Below are positions 22,737 to 22,895 of a stretch of DNA of 22,895 nucleotides, piece by piece. Every line of letters starts with the position of its first letter. The stretch's first letter is position 1. The position numbers and the translations under genes are program-made. Source of the DNA: DATKYV01 sp035528275 (lineage in GTDB: Bacteria > Acidobacteriota > Terriglobia > UBA7540); assembly GCA_035528275.1 (NCBI GenBank), contig DATKYV010000259.1:1-22895 (forward strand), in the 5' to 3' direction. Below the pieces are notes generated by a model. It ran no database searches. It saw nothing but the letters and a program-made list of their open reading frames with translations, and was not told where the DNA came from.

Positions 22737-22895
22737 GCAAACCGGCTTGGGCGACCGCAGGGCGCGCCCCTCACGCCTCGGAGTTCTCGCCGTTTTCCCC
22801 CTCCCAGCGCCCCGATGCCAGGGAGAAGCGGCCTGCCACGGCACGAGTCCGAAATCCGCCGCGGGGGCGTGAAGTCGGGCTGAAGAAAATCTCGC

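Noticed and set aside
1..22895. Mobile element, defence system or CRISPR content
   Set aside because: No transposase, integrase, phage-like gene, terminal repeats or regularly spaced repeats were found; all genes fit housekeeping, envelope and signalling families.

Overview
The window is about 22.9 kb of GC-rich, gene-dense bacterial chromosome. Several features suggest a soil-type Acidobacteriota genome: a BBP2-type porin remnant, a PknB-like kinase carrying TPR and PEGA repeats, an ECF sigma/zinc-finger anti-sigma/DUF4097 operon, an S55 (SpoIVB-like) secreted protein, and a siroheme reductase with a HEPN-like tail. The phylum is inferred from family content only. No rRNA, tRNA, insertion sequence, phage gene or CRISPR array was seen.

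Layout. 1-1349 (minus): the N-terminal part of hemA (glutamyl-tRNA reductase, cut by the window edge) and the HemX/CcsA-like membrane protein that precedes it. 1487-5566 (minus): a sulfur-assimilation unit made of a promoter, a 13-codon cysteine-rich leader ORF, a Rho-independent terminator with a competing antiterminator, a siroheme nitrite/sulfite reductase with a HEPN-like C-terminus, a 193-aa conserved partner of unknown function, and a Tat-exported phosphotriesterase-family protein. 5601-9356 (plus): a regulatory intergenic region, then a small MscS channel, a porin reduced to its signal region, coiled coil and last barrel strands, and a second, larger MscS channel. 9463-14550 (plus): a Ser/Thr kinase-TPR-Pro-rich-TM-PEGA-jelly-roll protein, apparently one gene split by two compensating one-base shifts at C5 and G5 homopolymers. 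14657-15998 (minus): aroK followed by a secreted beta-rich protein that seems to start at a non-ATG codon. 16046-18409 (minus): ECF sigma factor, anti-sigma factor and DUF4097 protein, with an ECF-like promoter in front and a strong terminator behind. 18483-22736 (minus): an S55 SpoIVB-like protein and a beta-propeller protein, both secreted.

The most interesting element is the leader of the sulfite reductase gene (5411-5566). A short ORF encoding MCCCQTLAPTCGG is followed by a 9-bp terminator hairpin with a T tract. The 3' part of the leader ORF can instead pair with the 5' arm of that terminator, over 11 bp with one bulged base plus 4 further bp. The geometry is that of classical ribosome-mediated attenuation: stalling at Cys codons 2-4 would leave the antiterminator free, while reading to the stop codon would mask it. 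This predicts that cysteine starvation switches on sulfite reduction, the last inorganic step towards cysteine.
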